Source: Kordia periserrulae
Lineage (GTDB): Bacteria > Bacteroidota > Bacteroidia > Flavobacteriales > Flavobacteriaceae
Direction of reading: 5' to 3'
DNA length: 64,000 nt
NCBI RefSeq assembly: GCF_003054265.1
Contig: NZ_QBKT01000009.1
Coordinates: 62,001 to 126,000 of the forward strand
A model generated the notes under the pieces. It saw only the letters and a list, made by a program, of their open reading frames with translations. It searched no databases and was not told where the DNA came from. Of this stretch, positions 12,101 to 19,434 are shown in pieces. The stretch's first letter is position 1. Every line of letters begins with the position of its first letter. The position numbers and the translations under genes were made by a program.

Positions 12101-13354
12101 TTTCCACCAGCCCAAACAGTGACGCCGTTTGTAGCCGATCCGAATGCTGTAAATACAGATGTTGGAAACATCGCGGTTGGTGATCCACGATTGCTCGGTT
12201 TTGTAAAAGGAGTGTTGTTTAATGCGTTTGTACCATTGACCGAAGTGCCAGTAGTATATGCGTATATCAACGGACCAAGTTACACGCCAGTCAACAAAAA
12301 ACAAGTGTTACGAGATGAAAACGGTAGTGTATTATTACCATCAGATCCTGCATTTGAAATGGCACCAATGATGAAAACCACAAGTACAAGTCCGCACACG
12401 ACACAATTTACAGACTTTACCTTGGATGGTACATCAAACAATATTTACTTCTATGCCGCAAGAGAATTGAGTTCGCAAATGAAATTGGGAGAATTCAGTC
12501 GCGCGTTAGGACCTATCAAATTGGTTACCTCAAATGCTCCAGAAGCACCAGAAGTAAAACGAATTATGCCAGTGTTGGAAAATGCAGTTTTAGGAACACC
12601 ACCGCGAATTCAACTAGAAATCAATTCGTATCCTGAAATTCAAGACATCAAAAAAGTGAATATTTACCGCGCATTTAACAAGTTGGATGCACAATCTATT
12701 CGCACGATGACTTTGGTGGATTCGGTTGATGTAGATGCAGCAGGATTGGCAGGCAATGCATTGTGGACTGTGTATGACGATTTTACAGACTTAGCTGAAG
12801 TTCCATACGGAGATGGATTGTTCTATCGCTTAACAGTGTCGCGACAAATAGAATACGCGGAAGCTGATTATGGAAGTGGTTCACCGCAAATTGTTACTGA
12901 TTATGCGCCATCGCAAGCTTCTAAAATAGTCGCTTCTATGATGGTGGAAGTGGCAAATCCGCCAGCACCAACGTTGCAATATATTGCGGAACCCATTGAA
13001 CCGAATGGTGACGTGAATCAGATTGCGTTGCAGTGGGATAAAACATGTTACAAAGGAACCTACTTTGTGTTTAAAATGAATGCGCAAGGAAACTGGGTGA
13101 AAATTCATGAAGTTACCACAAACGAGACAACTATTTTTGTATTGCTAGAAGATACGGCACTGCAAAATCACAGTTTGGCTACGCAGGATGCTGACGGAAA
13201 TACCATTTATCATCACTTTAAAGTGGTAGCACAAAACACGTCAGGCATGCAAAGTACGGAAGAAAACATATTAACGATACCAAATGAAGACAACTGGGTT
13301 GACATTGGCGGTATTGGCGATATGATTGTCGGAACCACATTCACAATTAGATAA
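6122..13354 (+). CDS. Giant 2410-aa beta-propeller/FN3-like protein, possible tail-like apparatus component
   Basis: The ATG at 6122 starts MALSNDFF with no signal peptide, so Sec export is unlikely. Residues about 1-400 and 410-780 look like two propeller-type arrays, with repeated strands such as IIKLDSNDNMVWFKTY and VFRIDITGTIIWSKLL (a substrate readout followed by a VW/IW strand). Two Cys clusters (CSENCD near 845) follow the arrays. The middle is acidic beta-rich sequence, and about 2140-2400 resembles fibronectin-type strands (APEAPEVKRIMP, VNIYRAF, FYRLTVSRQ). It sits 38 bp after the first giant gene and 86 bp before a tail-fibre gene, so the three are probably co-transcribed. I infer a host-contact or baseplate-distal structural role. 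The family was not identified; the function is open. Confidence 0.6.
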   Translation: MALSNDFFIKKIKVNSSYADVSFIGEVDGFFYWGTRSSITTNKVTLIKTNSNLELVSVKSFANGEIKYGLLKSIVRTPNGDRLIAGHYHNIDAEQSDKYCIIKLDSNDNMVWFKTYEHEPDIYDSYKVELKPNGANYLVWANNLLFTINDSGTVLNSTVETSSVSVQDVVADGSGQIVAVGNGNTFPSGRRGVVSLAKLNTSLAVTENVEYSTAFVPSGPYGVGTSAFVNNGELVSSGNIGDRIFFLSFPLGSTFPQSHSAMWYDDTTNYSSQLFKINDGFYRLNIDRTTTPSSTIVQKYGFNRALQWSKTIDKMNLHPDTFYAKNDALLFIPFGTGYDNEVWDNKSIVKTDTLLEQNACIRVNDNANFSLTKENLVRETGSFAFQSVTLTTQGHDATVVNETNNEVVELCSSTPVSTECYFTSSFRSNGSFDGNSSVCTLANNRILTVGGNGSGGVVTLLNNNSQVVWRKHLTVVERNVGLSSVAPCPDGQSAIVLGHYATGQTNRVHLIVFRIDITGTIIWSKLLYSPNTRFSTGLRTLDFSNGTQKYLISAWFNEFSSIDDMELYKLDENGNLLSSRKVTGISDEQIMGIISTPAGFTILGSATTPGGQTVRHGIVLSFDNNLGLNWGRRVGNGSYIYTTGAILTSSTTENYIVVAVNDNSNKLYISNFDNTLSSYSVKTANFGSATDKLSPSIRLVQGANDTFYCIANYTTNRAAEVLKFDYQLNELWRRKLNFGSKNSISQLLNDADEQLLLVGGIVGTNAAYLAKTNLELQNCISENVDTTPYTQEAFTAVEFVPTIGDLPNTYQDISVATTDLEVERTDYCSENCDTTSLPPSEYTSIQSPNFYLQAAGSTGNDGSTQGIHTRWVFSGALGEKHLPKGNYAGNTNNFNKPDDFVRVYRTPYAKVAKTISFAQAPNLVDDENAFWMYRIDGKDFHVYFRNQAQYAQVRTTIDPATNPQGFVQNYGGELIEIESKRHLFFAVEATVSSSASNSTLQTETLSVSTNTLIALKKVTNRKTFTSTGLQNVRLLCENGRSFRSVGNNTYLTEVRVELYGDFIEATNENQAWTPMGSYALTLDDNVALQQLEPSAGLVDGNWPRFNDDATVNIDNYINKWNVVEADIYDRNLKEVVEKYITLSDDMNNPKAVEEIPVDENIVVEDEDDVMEISNLDMLNIASYDYHMARMLGLGFLDIAPQVQQGEFVYIAEYVTFGDLEDGQGAREVQHLSMSLPTATSDERLPLPIALDEVIPGAYFGTETTEPSSITDDDGYTHDGRKRYVTLYAEQIPDDVYNPAFYVDSSEFEAKEYTIPVYAGLEYRKQRNGQPDPGVWEKPEISHDKRYLHTDTTVSNASERYEAFPIALPEVGQPIFVHKQIISGTHYYGSYGINWFSRATSSPTEVSIVTALQPKNPLLPPSNIQPHLIQKEQPLLLTSAEEQARYDAITGDKTLARISFDYHSYQELIDYTVEADAAITDTELVTDTTSIFDDNDEIFAEDVDIFFRNEMPNNVSGQVISVVDDPTNNLVSIVTVDEYYLSSVDQTLTPTILNGLESNYVGGVFIIGEQQHIIHEVIQTSGFPQFKVYKKEISDALVDDIPAPDAEELQAIEITNDGIFMAIENMQTPASWGTPNPQPLHVKVDTFDQIHREVVMVEGDNGELERHLEKTRGIWSDAVNNHTTITEVDEVIDLDVNGNPIMGHKGMYRITFHGIVLNQHVDYSETSDSVEWYRGIVRVHTTSNPNGKRKVLKVAKINNIKYVGDTTQSDVEVLAFDPLFSSDAGYDSIQIGTNVSVNFYPGYKVYLYENQTYGLTEANLLPGEDEEVRNSIVGLRSHDTDNPFYSSISIPKIMFAQKIVEAQQPEQPDGAKYATRPDFFGRSTYTITTEYTHKPHGVLFYRANDEALLNALYEKATVRQIREELKALGGNNEEYFTNRWENFLDFATLASEGDYRVYPPVGVSTENYKFPNPDKVALFEWANDIIARINGNTAFPPAQTVTPFVADPNAVNTDVGNIAVGDPRLLGFVKGVLFNAFVPLTEVPVVYAYINGPSYTPVNKKQVLRDENGSVLLPSDPAFEMAPMMKTTSTSPHTTQFTDFTLDGTSNNIYFYAARELSSQMKLGEFSRALGPIKLVTSNAPEAPEVKRIMPVLENAVLGTPPRIQLEINSYPEIQDIKKVNIYRAFNKLDAQSIRTMTLVDSVDVDAAGLAGNALWTVYDDFTDLAEVPYGDGLFYRLTVSRQIEYAEADYGSGSPQIVTDYAPSQASKIVASMMVEVANPPAPTLQYIAEPIEPNGDVNQIALQWDKTCYKGTYFVFKMNAQGNWVKIHEVTTNETTIFVLLEDTALQNHSLATQDADGNTIYHHFKVVAQNTSGMQSTEENILTIPNEDNWVDIGGIGDMIVGTTFTIR

Positions 13355-13371
13355 ACATTTAGAACTCGCTT

Positions 13372-13400
13372 GAACCTTCTCACGAAAGTGAAAAGCGTTC
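13372..13400 (+). other. Nested hairpin in the gap before the tail-fibre gene
   Basis: GAA, CGCTT and TCAC pair with GTGA, AAGCG and TTC around a GAAA tetraloop, with a small bulge. It starts 17 bp after the stop of the 2410-aa gene. No T-run follows, so it may be an RNA stability or processing element and not a terminator. Confidence 0.4.
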
Positions 13401-13440
13401 AGGCGACTTCTTCAACTTAATACACAAAAAAAATTAGATC

Positions 13441-14139
13441 ATGGCAGAAAAAAATAGAACAGAGCTAAAAGCATATTTTGAAACAGGAGATCGCCCAACA
13501 CAAGACGAATTTGTTGATTTGATTGACAGTTCCGTCAATAAAGGGCAAGACAAAGCTACGTTAAGTGAAGCTTTAACCACCAATAACACCAAGTACATTA
13601 CACCACAAGCAGCAAATCACGTGGTAAATACTGTAGTGCCTTCTGCGACGACGTCGACGAAAGGTAAGGTAGAATTGGCAACATTGACTGAAGTTGCCTC
13701 AGGAACAGATACCACAAGAGCCGTAACGCCGCAAGGAGCCAAACATGCTGCGGAAGTACATGCGCCTGTTACCAGTGTTAATGGACAAACAGGAGCCGTA
13801 ACGATTGTGACTTCAGGAAGTGATTCTGGATGGCAAACACCTTTGTTATTGAACGGAATTCAGAATTATCCAGGCAGTGCATATCAAGCTGCTAGATATC
13901 GCAAAAAGAATGATGTGGTCTTTATAGAAGGTTTAGTTAGTAGTGGAACACCAACGCTAGGATACACAGATATTTTTGTATTGCCTTCAGGCTATCGCCC
14001 AAGCAAAAGACTTATTTTAAATACATTAATTTCAGGAAACGTAGCAACACGTATTGATATTATGACAACAGGCGAAGTAAGATGTTACGATTACAATACT
14101 AGTTGGACAAGTATCTCAGGCATTTCTTTTGTGATTTAA
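13441..14139 (+). CDS. Short phage-type tail fibre protein
   Basis: This 232-residue protein has no signal peptide. The N-terminus (ELKAYFETGDRPTQDEF) is of the type found at the start of small Bacteroidota tail-fibre proteins. Residues about 75-103 match the phage tail fibre repeat pattern (TKGKVELAT..EVASGTDTTRAVTPQG, family Phage_fiber_2), and a degenerate first copy (TLSEALTTN..YITPQAA) precedes it. VNGQTGAVTI near 117-126 is another motif common in tail fibres. The C-terminal 100 residues should be the receptor-binding tip. It is the last gene of a three-gene same-strand set and is followed by a strong terminator. It could belong to a prophage tail or to an extracellular contractile injection system. 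The fibre call is well supported; the parent apparatus is inferred. Confidence 0.75.
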   Translation: MAEKNRTELKAYFETGDRPTQDEFVDLIDSSVNKGQDKATLSEALTTNNTKYITPQAANHVVNTVVPSATTSTKGKVELATLTEVASGTDTTRAVTPQGAKHAAEVHAPVTSVNGQTGAVTIVTSGSDSGWQTPLLLNGIQNYPGSAYQAARYRKKNDVVFIEGLVSSGTPTLGYTDIFVLPSGYRPSKRLILNTLISGNVATRIDIMTTGEVRCYDYNTSWTSISGISFVI

Positions 14140-14210
14140 AGCGCTTTATGTCTTTTTGATAGTATGTATTCATGCATTACTATTTCACAACAAGACAAAA
14201 CACAAAAAAA

Positions 14211-14240
14211 AGAAGCTATCTAACAGTGTAGATAGCTTCT
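14211..14240. terminator. Bidirectional intrinsic terminator
   Basis: A perfect 12-bp stem (AGAAGCTATCTA / TAGATAGCTTCT) with a 6-nt loop is followed by a T-rich run on the plus strand and preceded by an A-run that serves the minus strand. It separates the tail-fibre gene from the convergent lipoprotein gene. Confidence 0.85.
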
Positions 14241-14280
14241 TTTAATTTTCGGTTAAGAAAATTGAAAAGAAATGGAGAAG

Positions 14281-15756
14281 TTATGGCTTCAATCTGTAAT
14301 AAAATTGAATACTACCTGTGTTGTATAATGTTCCGCTTCCAGTAGCAGCATCACAATACTGTACTACAGATTCTCCTAAGATATCATCTTTGTTTGTCAG
14401 TGGAATGTCTAATGAAGAGTTAATGTCTACAGGTCCTAATTTAAACTTCACTGTTAAGTTGAAAGTTCCCCATTGTCCTGGATCTTCTTCGTACCAGAAA
14501 ACTTTGATTTGCTCTCCGTGCGTACAGTAATCCCAGTTAAAAGTCTCCCAATTAGCAGTTACCCACTTTGTAGATTGACACGTTCCCCAGAAGTTTGCAT
14601 CACGCAAGCTATTCTTAGTAAACGATCCTGCTTTCTTAATATCTGTTGAAATTACATTGTTAGTTACCGGGTCTAAGTAACTATATACTACTACCGCACG
14701 CATTTCTCTTTTTCCTTCAAATAATTCTGATGTTGAGCTGTATGCTGCACAGTTGTTAAATTTGAATCTGTAGATTTCATCTTTTTTGTCAAATGTAGTT
14801 CTGTCACAGTTTGGTGCTGTACACTGGTCTTCTGGACATCCGTTGTTTGATGCTGGACCTGCTTCGTTTGGACAATCATCTTCTGCATCTGGAACTCCGT
14901 CGCCGTCGGCATCTGGCTCACCACAATCACCTAAACAAATACATCTGTAAATTTCGTATAGTTTGGTTACTTGTACAATTAAATACTGGTCTCCATCAAT
15001 AATTGCTGTAATGAACAATTGAATAATGTGTTGCAAAAATGAATTACAAAGAGCCGTAACACTTAAAAATTTAGTGATATGTCTTCCATCTGTAGAATTA
15101 AAAGTATTTACATTGAATATCTCAAGTCGCTCATTTTCTTTTACACCCATCAATACAGTGTCTGGTGTATATTCAGTCACTACATATTCTGAACCATCTT
15201 CCTTAAATGCAGTGTATCCTGTAGTTTGCATGTCATCAATTTCAGCAGACTGCACACCAACGCTTACTGGCATATCGTATATTTCAGGACGTTCAAAATA
15301 ACGCGCATCTAAAAAGATAGTTAGTTTTGGATCGGCTTTTAGAACTTCATTCGAAAAGAAGTCTGGAGTAACTTCTTGTGCATGTTGTAATGTACGTGAA
15401 GTATCATTTAAAAGTTGATGAAATGGCACACCAGCTACATTTCTATCTTTTACCATAAGATATAATACTTCATAGTCACCATTATATTCTGAAGCTGCTT
15501 CGTTGTAAATAAAGTTTTTAATTTCACGGTTATTTTGTATTGCTTTGGCAAGTGTTTTTGCGAAAATAGTTCTTGCCTGTGTTTTGGAATAGGTTGATCC
15601 TAAGTCCGAATACACTAATTCTCCACTTGGAGTAGTTCTTGCTTTTTGTGTGATGATTTCATCAGACGTTGAGTCGACAACTGGATCTTCACTACACGCT
15701 ATAAAGGAAATAGCCATGAAAAAGAATATTCCCCATTTATAAATTTTAGATTTCAT
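14281..15756 (-). CDS. Lipoprotein with a thrombospondin type 3-like calcium-binding segment
   Basis: The 491-residue protein begins with a lipoprotein signal (FMAISFIAC, lipid-anchored Cys at about 21), so it is predicted to be attached to the outer membrane or periplasmic face. A Cys-rich Asp-repeat segment near 280-320 (DADGDGVPDAEDDCP, then NNGCP) matches the thrombospondin type 3/OmpA-linker calcium-binding repeat. The N-terminal part (about 40-270) has no family I recognise; the C-terminal 170 residues look like a beta-sandwich with scattered Cys and Trp. It is transcribed alone and flanked by terminators. A surface role, such as adhesion or interaction, is inferred only. Confidence 0.75.
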   Translation of the reverse strand: MKSKIYKWGIFFFMAISFIACSEDPVVDSTSDEIITQKARTTPSGELVYSDLGSTYSKTQARTIFAKTLAKAIQNNREIKNFIYNEAASEYNGDYEVLYLMVKDRNVAGVPFHQLLNDTSRTLQHAQEVTPDFFSNEVLKADPKLTIFLDARYFERPEIYDMPVSVGVQSAEIDDMQTTGYTAFKEDGSEYVVTEYTPDTVLMGVKENERLEIFNVNTFNSTDGRHITKFLSVTALCNSFLQHIIQLFITAIIDGDQYLIVQVTKLYEIYRCICLGDCGEPDADGDGVPDAEDDCPNEAGPASNNGCPEDQCTAPNCDRTTFDKKDEIYRFKFNNCAAYSSTSELFEGKREMRAVVVYSYLDPVTNNVISTDIKKAGSFTKNSLRDANFWGTCQSTKWVTANWETFNWDYCTHGEQIKVFWYEEDPGQWGTFNLTVKFKLGPVDINSSLDIPLTNKDDILGESVVQYCDAATGSGTLYNTGSIQFYYRLKP

Positions 15757-16103
15757 AATTAAAATAGTTATTTGATATACTTACTCTTTTATAGGCTTTT
15801 CAGCTTCCACCTTTTCATGATTGTTGCAACCGAATCACAGTACGAAGTAAAGGCGTAATTTTCTATTTTTAAAGGAGTTATGAGTGATGTTTATAAATTT
15901 CATGCAACGGATTTATAAATATCATGTAGTATGATTTTCCTCAAAAAGCTTGCAGATAGTGGCGTTCCGTTACTTTGATATTCAACAGCGTTTTTGTCAG
16001 ATGATTTCGCGCTTGTAAAAGTTGATTTTTGTGAATTTATTTAAAAATTAGCCTCAATAATAGCAAGTTGAGCATTGTTGAGAGTCAATTCAAACCATAA
16101 AAA
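15757..16103. other. Non-coding gap upstream of the lipoprotein gene
   Basis: No supported gene was found. AT-rich sequence should hold the promoter of the minus-strand lipoprotein gene. No clear TAnnTTTG element could be assigned. Confidence 0.4.
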
Positions 16104-16136
16104 AAAGCTGTCTAGAATCATTTTCCAGACAGCTTT
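16104..16136 (-). terminator. Intrinsic terminator after the BlaR1-like gene
   Basis: The stem AAAGCTGTCT / AGACAGCTTT encloses a 13-nt loop and is followed on the minus strand by a T-tract. It lies 24 bp beyond the stop of the M56 sensor gene. Confidence 0.85.
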
Positions 16137-16159
16137 CACTATATGCTATTTTGTGTGAA

Positions 16160-17950
16160 TTATTCCTTTTTTGTCGTAACTAGGATGACACCGTTTTTTC
16201 CTTCATCACCGTATTTTTTAGTGGCAGATTCCCCTTTTAATACTTCTACAGTTTTGATGTTATCGGCATCTAAATCTTTAAACTTTTCGTACGATACTTT
16301 TTTTCCGTCAACAAAAACCAGCGGTTTCTCTTTGCCGTTAGACGTATTGAAAACGATTTTGTTTTCTTTCTTTTTAATGATTTTAAACTTTTTGTCTTCA
16401 ACTTCTTTTTCATCAGTATCTGTCGAAATCGAGTATGAATACACATTCCCAGTATTTCCTTCGTTTTTAATTTCAATTTCTTCCTCAATAATCGTATCAG
16501 AATCTAATCGTTTACCATTGATGATGATGATTTCTTTCTCACCATTCTTTTTGATATCAATGGTTTCGGCTGGACTCAATTTTTTGCCGTTGATGATAAT
16601 CACTTCTTCACCATCTTCTTTTTTGATGTCAACAGTTTGAATATTTTCTTTCTGAATCCATGTTTTTTTAGTGGTTTTACCATTATCATCTGTTCTGATA
16701 ACGATTTTCTTCTTTTTTCCGTCGGTATCATCATCAGAAGAAAAAGTGTACGCGTACGCGCCTGTAACTGCTTTAGGTTTTGACATTACAAACAATTCAT
16801 CACCGCGTTTTCCAACTTGAATATCCGAAATCGCTTCCTCATCAATAGAAGCAAATTTACCACTCGCTTCTTGCGAATTTTTAATGGATAATTTGATGGA
16901 AATGCTGCTAATTTCTTTTTTACCATTGAATTTTACATCGCTGTACTCAAATGTAATTTTTTGTGACTTGAATAGCTTTTTGTACGCTTTCAATTCTTCC
17001 ATTGACGTGTTTTTGGTAATTACGACCACTAAATCACCTGCTGTAGTTTCAATAATTGGATTGTCGTACGTATTGGTCACTTCTTTGGCAATCACTTCCG
17101 TATTAAATAGAAAAACAAAGGCAATTAGTAGTGGAAAAATCAAAAGCTGTTTCCATCTTTTGGTGTGGGTAGATTGTGTTTTTTGTAACATAACGATTCG
17201 TTTTTTGATTAATGAATTATAAAAATTGTTGGTGAGCGCTGGAGAATAAGTGTTTCCAGACACTTTTAATAAGGTTAATTGATACGCTTTTTTAGAAGGC
17301 GTTTGTTTGATAGCCGCACTGTCTGCCAAAAACTCTAAATTTTGTAACATGAATTTTGTATGCAACCAAGCAAACGGATTGAACCAAAAGAAAATACAAT
17401 ACAATTTGGATACAAATACATCCATAGAATGCAATTGACGACTGTGCGCTTGCTCGTGTTTTAAAATGGCTTCCAACTCTGACGCCGAGTACAACGCAGG
17501 ATTGTACACGATGTAATTAAAAAATGAAAAAGGCGAAAAATTGGCATTGGTTTCTATATATATAAATTGTCCGTCTCTTTTAGTAACATCTGACTTCCAA
17601 AGCAACCGGAACAAGGAAAATAATTCTATCAAAAACTTTCCAAAAAATACAAGCACGCCCGCTAAATAGGTATATGCCAACACGCTCATCCATGAAAAAT
17701 GAGAAGTTTCAGCAGGAATATTTGATGCTTGAACCACAAAATTTCCAGATACTTGCTGTGTAATTACTGGAATTTCAATATATCGGGTAATCACTAAAAA
17801 GGGGAGAAGTAGCGAAATCAACATCCCGAAAAGGAGAAAAAATCGGTTCTCCTGAAAAAAAGTTTCGCGACGAAGTATGACAAAATACAATCCCAAAAAC
17901 AATACTAAAACGCCAGCACTTTTTGTAAAATATAGCAATAAATCTTCCAT
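16160..17950 (-). CDS. BlaR1-type M56 metallopeptidase sensor with TonB-plug-like tail
   Basis: The protein has 596 residues. Membrane segments near 5-25, 38-55 and 88-110, and another near 270-288, enclose a cytoplasmic zinc peptidase domain with HEQAH at 165-169 and the following FFWFNPFAWLH segment typical of M56/BlaR1. The periplasmic C-terminal half contains repeated NGKKL/NGKRL units and ends with a motif resembling TonB-dependent receptor plugs (TVEVLKGESATKKYGDEG, then NGVILVTTKK). No penicillin-binding domain is visible, so the inducer is probably not a beta-lactam. The start overlaps the stop of the BlaI-like gene by one base (TAATG), so translation is coupled. By family knowledge the peptidase cleaves the partner repressor on signal. 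Confidence 0.9.
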   Translation of the reverse strand: MEDLLLYFTKSAGVLVLFLGLYFVILRRETFFQENRFFLLFGMLISLLLPFLVITRYIEIPVITQQVSGNFVVQASNIPAETSHFSWMSVLAYTYLAGVLVFFGKFLIELFSLFRLLWKSDVTKRDGQFIYIETNANFSPFSFFNYIVYNPALYSASELEAILKHEQAHSRQLHSMDVFVSKLYCIFFWFNPFAWLHTKFMLQNLEFLADSAAIKQTPSKKAYQLTLLKVSGNTYSPALTNNFYNSLIKKRIVMLQKTQSTHTKRWKQLLIFPLLIAFVFLFNTEVIAKEVTNTYDNPIIETTAGDLVVVITKNTSMEELKAYKKLFKSQKITFEYSDVKFNGKKEISSISIKLSIKNSQEASGKFASIDEEAISDIQVGKRGDELFVMSKPKAVTGAYAYTFSSDDDTDGKKKKIVIRTDDNGKTTKKTWIQKENIQTVDIKKEDGEEVIIINGKKLSPAETIDIKKNGEKEIIIINGKRLDSDTIIEEEIEIKNEGNTGNVYSYSISTDTDEKEVEDKKFKIIKKKENKIVFNTSNGKEKPLVFVDGKKVSYEKFKDLDADNIKTVEVLKGESATKKYGDEGKNGVILVTTKKE

Positions 17951-18309
17951 TACTGTTCGTTTTCTATCAGGTTAATAATCTCTTTCAAATCTTCTACGCT
18001 AATCTTTTCTTCTTTGGCAAAAAAGGAAACCACGTTTTTGTACGAATCATTAAAATAATCCTGAATGGCAGACGCCATAAACTTTTTACGATAGGCTTCT
18101 TTGGTCACAATTGGAAAATATTGATGTGTATTTCCATATGCTTGATGCCCCACATAGCCTTTTTCTTCCAAATTGCGAACAATAGTTGATAACGTATTGT
18201 AATGTGGCTTTTTCGTTTGAATTTCTGCCATCACATCTTTGACAAAAGCCTTTTCCAGCTTCCAAATGATGTGCATGATTTCTTCTTCCTTATTGGTTAA
18301 TTTTTGCAT
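17950..18309 (-). CDS. BlaI/MecI-family winged-helix repressor
   Basis: The 119-residue protein is full length for the family. It has a winged helix in residues about 1-75 (TNKEEEIMHIIWKLEKAFVKDV, then YNTLSTIVRNLEEKGYV, typical of MecI/BlaI) and a C-terminal dimerisation helix region. It is the first gene of a two-gene operon with the M56 sensor. By family precedent it binds its own promoter and is removed by proteolysis triggered by the sensor. A promoter and dyad upstream support autoregulation. Confidence 0.92.
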   Translation of the reverse strand: MQKLTNKEEEIMHIIWKLEKAFVKDVMAEIQTKKPHYNTLSTIVRNLEEKGYVGHQAYGNTHQYFPIVTKEAYRKKFMASAIQDYFNDSYKNVVSFFAKEEKISVEDLKEIINLIENEQ

Positions 18310-18351
18310 GATTCAATTCTAATTAATTGCAATTTTATTTTTAATACATCA

Positions 18352-18383
18352 CAAATATAAACTAAAAAAACAGTTGTGCAACT
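18352..18383 (-). promoter_or_regulatory. Promoter and candidate operator of the BlaI/BlaR1-type operon
   Basis: On the minus strand TATATTTG (18359-18352) matches the Bacteroidota -7 box, and TTG (18381-18379) sits 19 bp upstream as the -33 element. The dyad AGTTG-TG-CAACT (18372-18383) overlaps the -33 element, where a repressor would block the polymerase. Start codon at 18309. Confidence 0.6.
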
Positions 18384-18439
18384 ATAAAAATAGTTAAACA
18401 ACGAATTTTATAGTTTATTTAACATGTAAAAGGAAATAG

Positions 18440-18447
18440 TATCTTCG
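18440..18447 (+). promoter_or_regulatory. -7 promoter element of the antiporter gene
   Basis: TATCTTCG differs at one position from TAnnTTTG and lies 15 bp before the ATG at 18463, a common flavobacterial spacing for short leaders. Confidence 0.45.
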
Positions 18448-18462
18448 CAAAAAAAACTTTTA

Positions 18463-19410
18463 ATGGAAAACATACTGTATGTACTTGGCGGATTAGTACT
18501 GTTGGTTTTAGGAGGTGAATTTTTAGTACGAGCTTCTGTCGGATTGTCGTTTAAACTCAATATTTCCAAAATGGTTATTGGTCTTACCGTAGTCTCTTTT
18601 GCAACGTCTGCGCCTGAGTTATTGGTAAGTGTAAATGCCGCCATCAACAATTCGCCCGCCATTGCCATCAACAATGTCATTGGTTCTAACATTGCAAACA
18701 TTGGGTTGGTATTAGGAATTACGGCGATTATTGGTCCGTTAGCCGTTAACAATACCTTTTACAAGCTCACGTGGCCATCGCTCATGTTTTTTTCATTACT
18801 GATATATCTTTTTCTGTGGACAGATATGACCTTGGCTCGCTGGGAAGGAATTTTATTAATCTTAGGATTGATTGTGTTTTTAATCATATTAATTCGCTCA
18901 GCGCGAAAAAATAAAGACGAAATTGACATTGAAGACGTAGACGCCATTGCAGGAACCATTTCGTATGCAAAAATCTTTTTGTGGTTAGTTTTAGGTGGCG
19001 CCGCGTTGTACTTTGGTTCCGAATTTTTAGTAGATGGCGCTAAAGAAATTGCAAGAAGTTTGGATGTTAGCGAAGGTGTCATTTCCATCACCATGATTGC
19101 TATAGGAACGAGCGTACCCGAATTGGCAGCTTCTGTAATTGCCGCTGCTAAAAAAGAAAAAGCAATCTCACTAGGAAACTTAATTGGCTCTAACATATTC
19201 AACATTGCTTCCGTATTGGGACTAACGTCTATCATTACCGAAATTCCTGTGATAGAACCGCAAATATTGTCAAGAGACATCTTTTGGATGCTCGGTTTTG
19301 CGTTTATTCTCTATCCATTTGCGTACGTGCCTAAAAAGTTTGGAATCGATCGGTATGAAGGTATTTTATTGTTTTTAGCTTATGCTTTCTTTATTTATAC
19401 GGTTTTTTAG
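18463..19410 (+). CDS. Calcium/sodium antiporter (CaCA family, YrbG-like)
   Basis: The 315-residue inner-membrane protein has about ten hydrophobic segments and two copies of the alpha-repeat that form the ion pathway: GGEFLVRASVGLS...SFATSAPELLVS near 16-55, and GSEFLVDGAKEIA...AIGTSVPELAAS near 185-225. The paired acidic residues in the TSAPE and TSVPE motifs are the family's cation ligands. Length is normal for the bacterial K+-independent branch. Expected activity is exchange of Ca2+ for Na+ across the cytoplasmic membrane. It is divergent from the BlaI-type operon, with a shared intergenic region of 153 bp. The small secreted protein 24 bp downstream may be co-transcribed. Confidence 0.93.
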   Translation: MENILYVLGGLVLLVLGGEFLVRASVGLSFKLNISKMVIGLTVVSFATSAPELLVSVNAAINNSPAIAINNVIGSNIANIGLVLGITAIIGPLAVNNTFYKLTWPSLMFFSLLIYLFLWTDMTLARWEGILLILGLIVFLIILIRSARKNKDEIDIEDVDAIAGTISYAKIFLWLVLGGAALYFGSEFLVDGAKEIARSLDVSEGVISITMIAIGTSVPELAASVIAAAKKEKAISLGNLIGSNIFNIASVLGLTSIITEIPVIEPQILSRDIFWMLGFAFILYPFAYVPKKFGIDRYEGILLFLAYAFFIYTVF

Positions 19411-19434
19411 ATAAAAATCATCAATTTATTATAT

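Noticed and set aside
1-14139. Complete prophage
   Set aside because: Only tail-like genes are present; there is no integrase, capsid, terminase or lysis gene in the window.
18759-19280. Minus-strand reading frame opposite the antiporter gene
   Set aside because: It is a shadow of a transmembrane gene, with no start signal or homology of its own.
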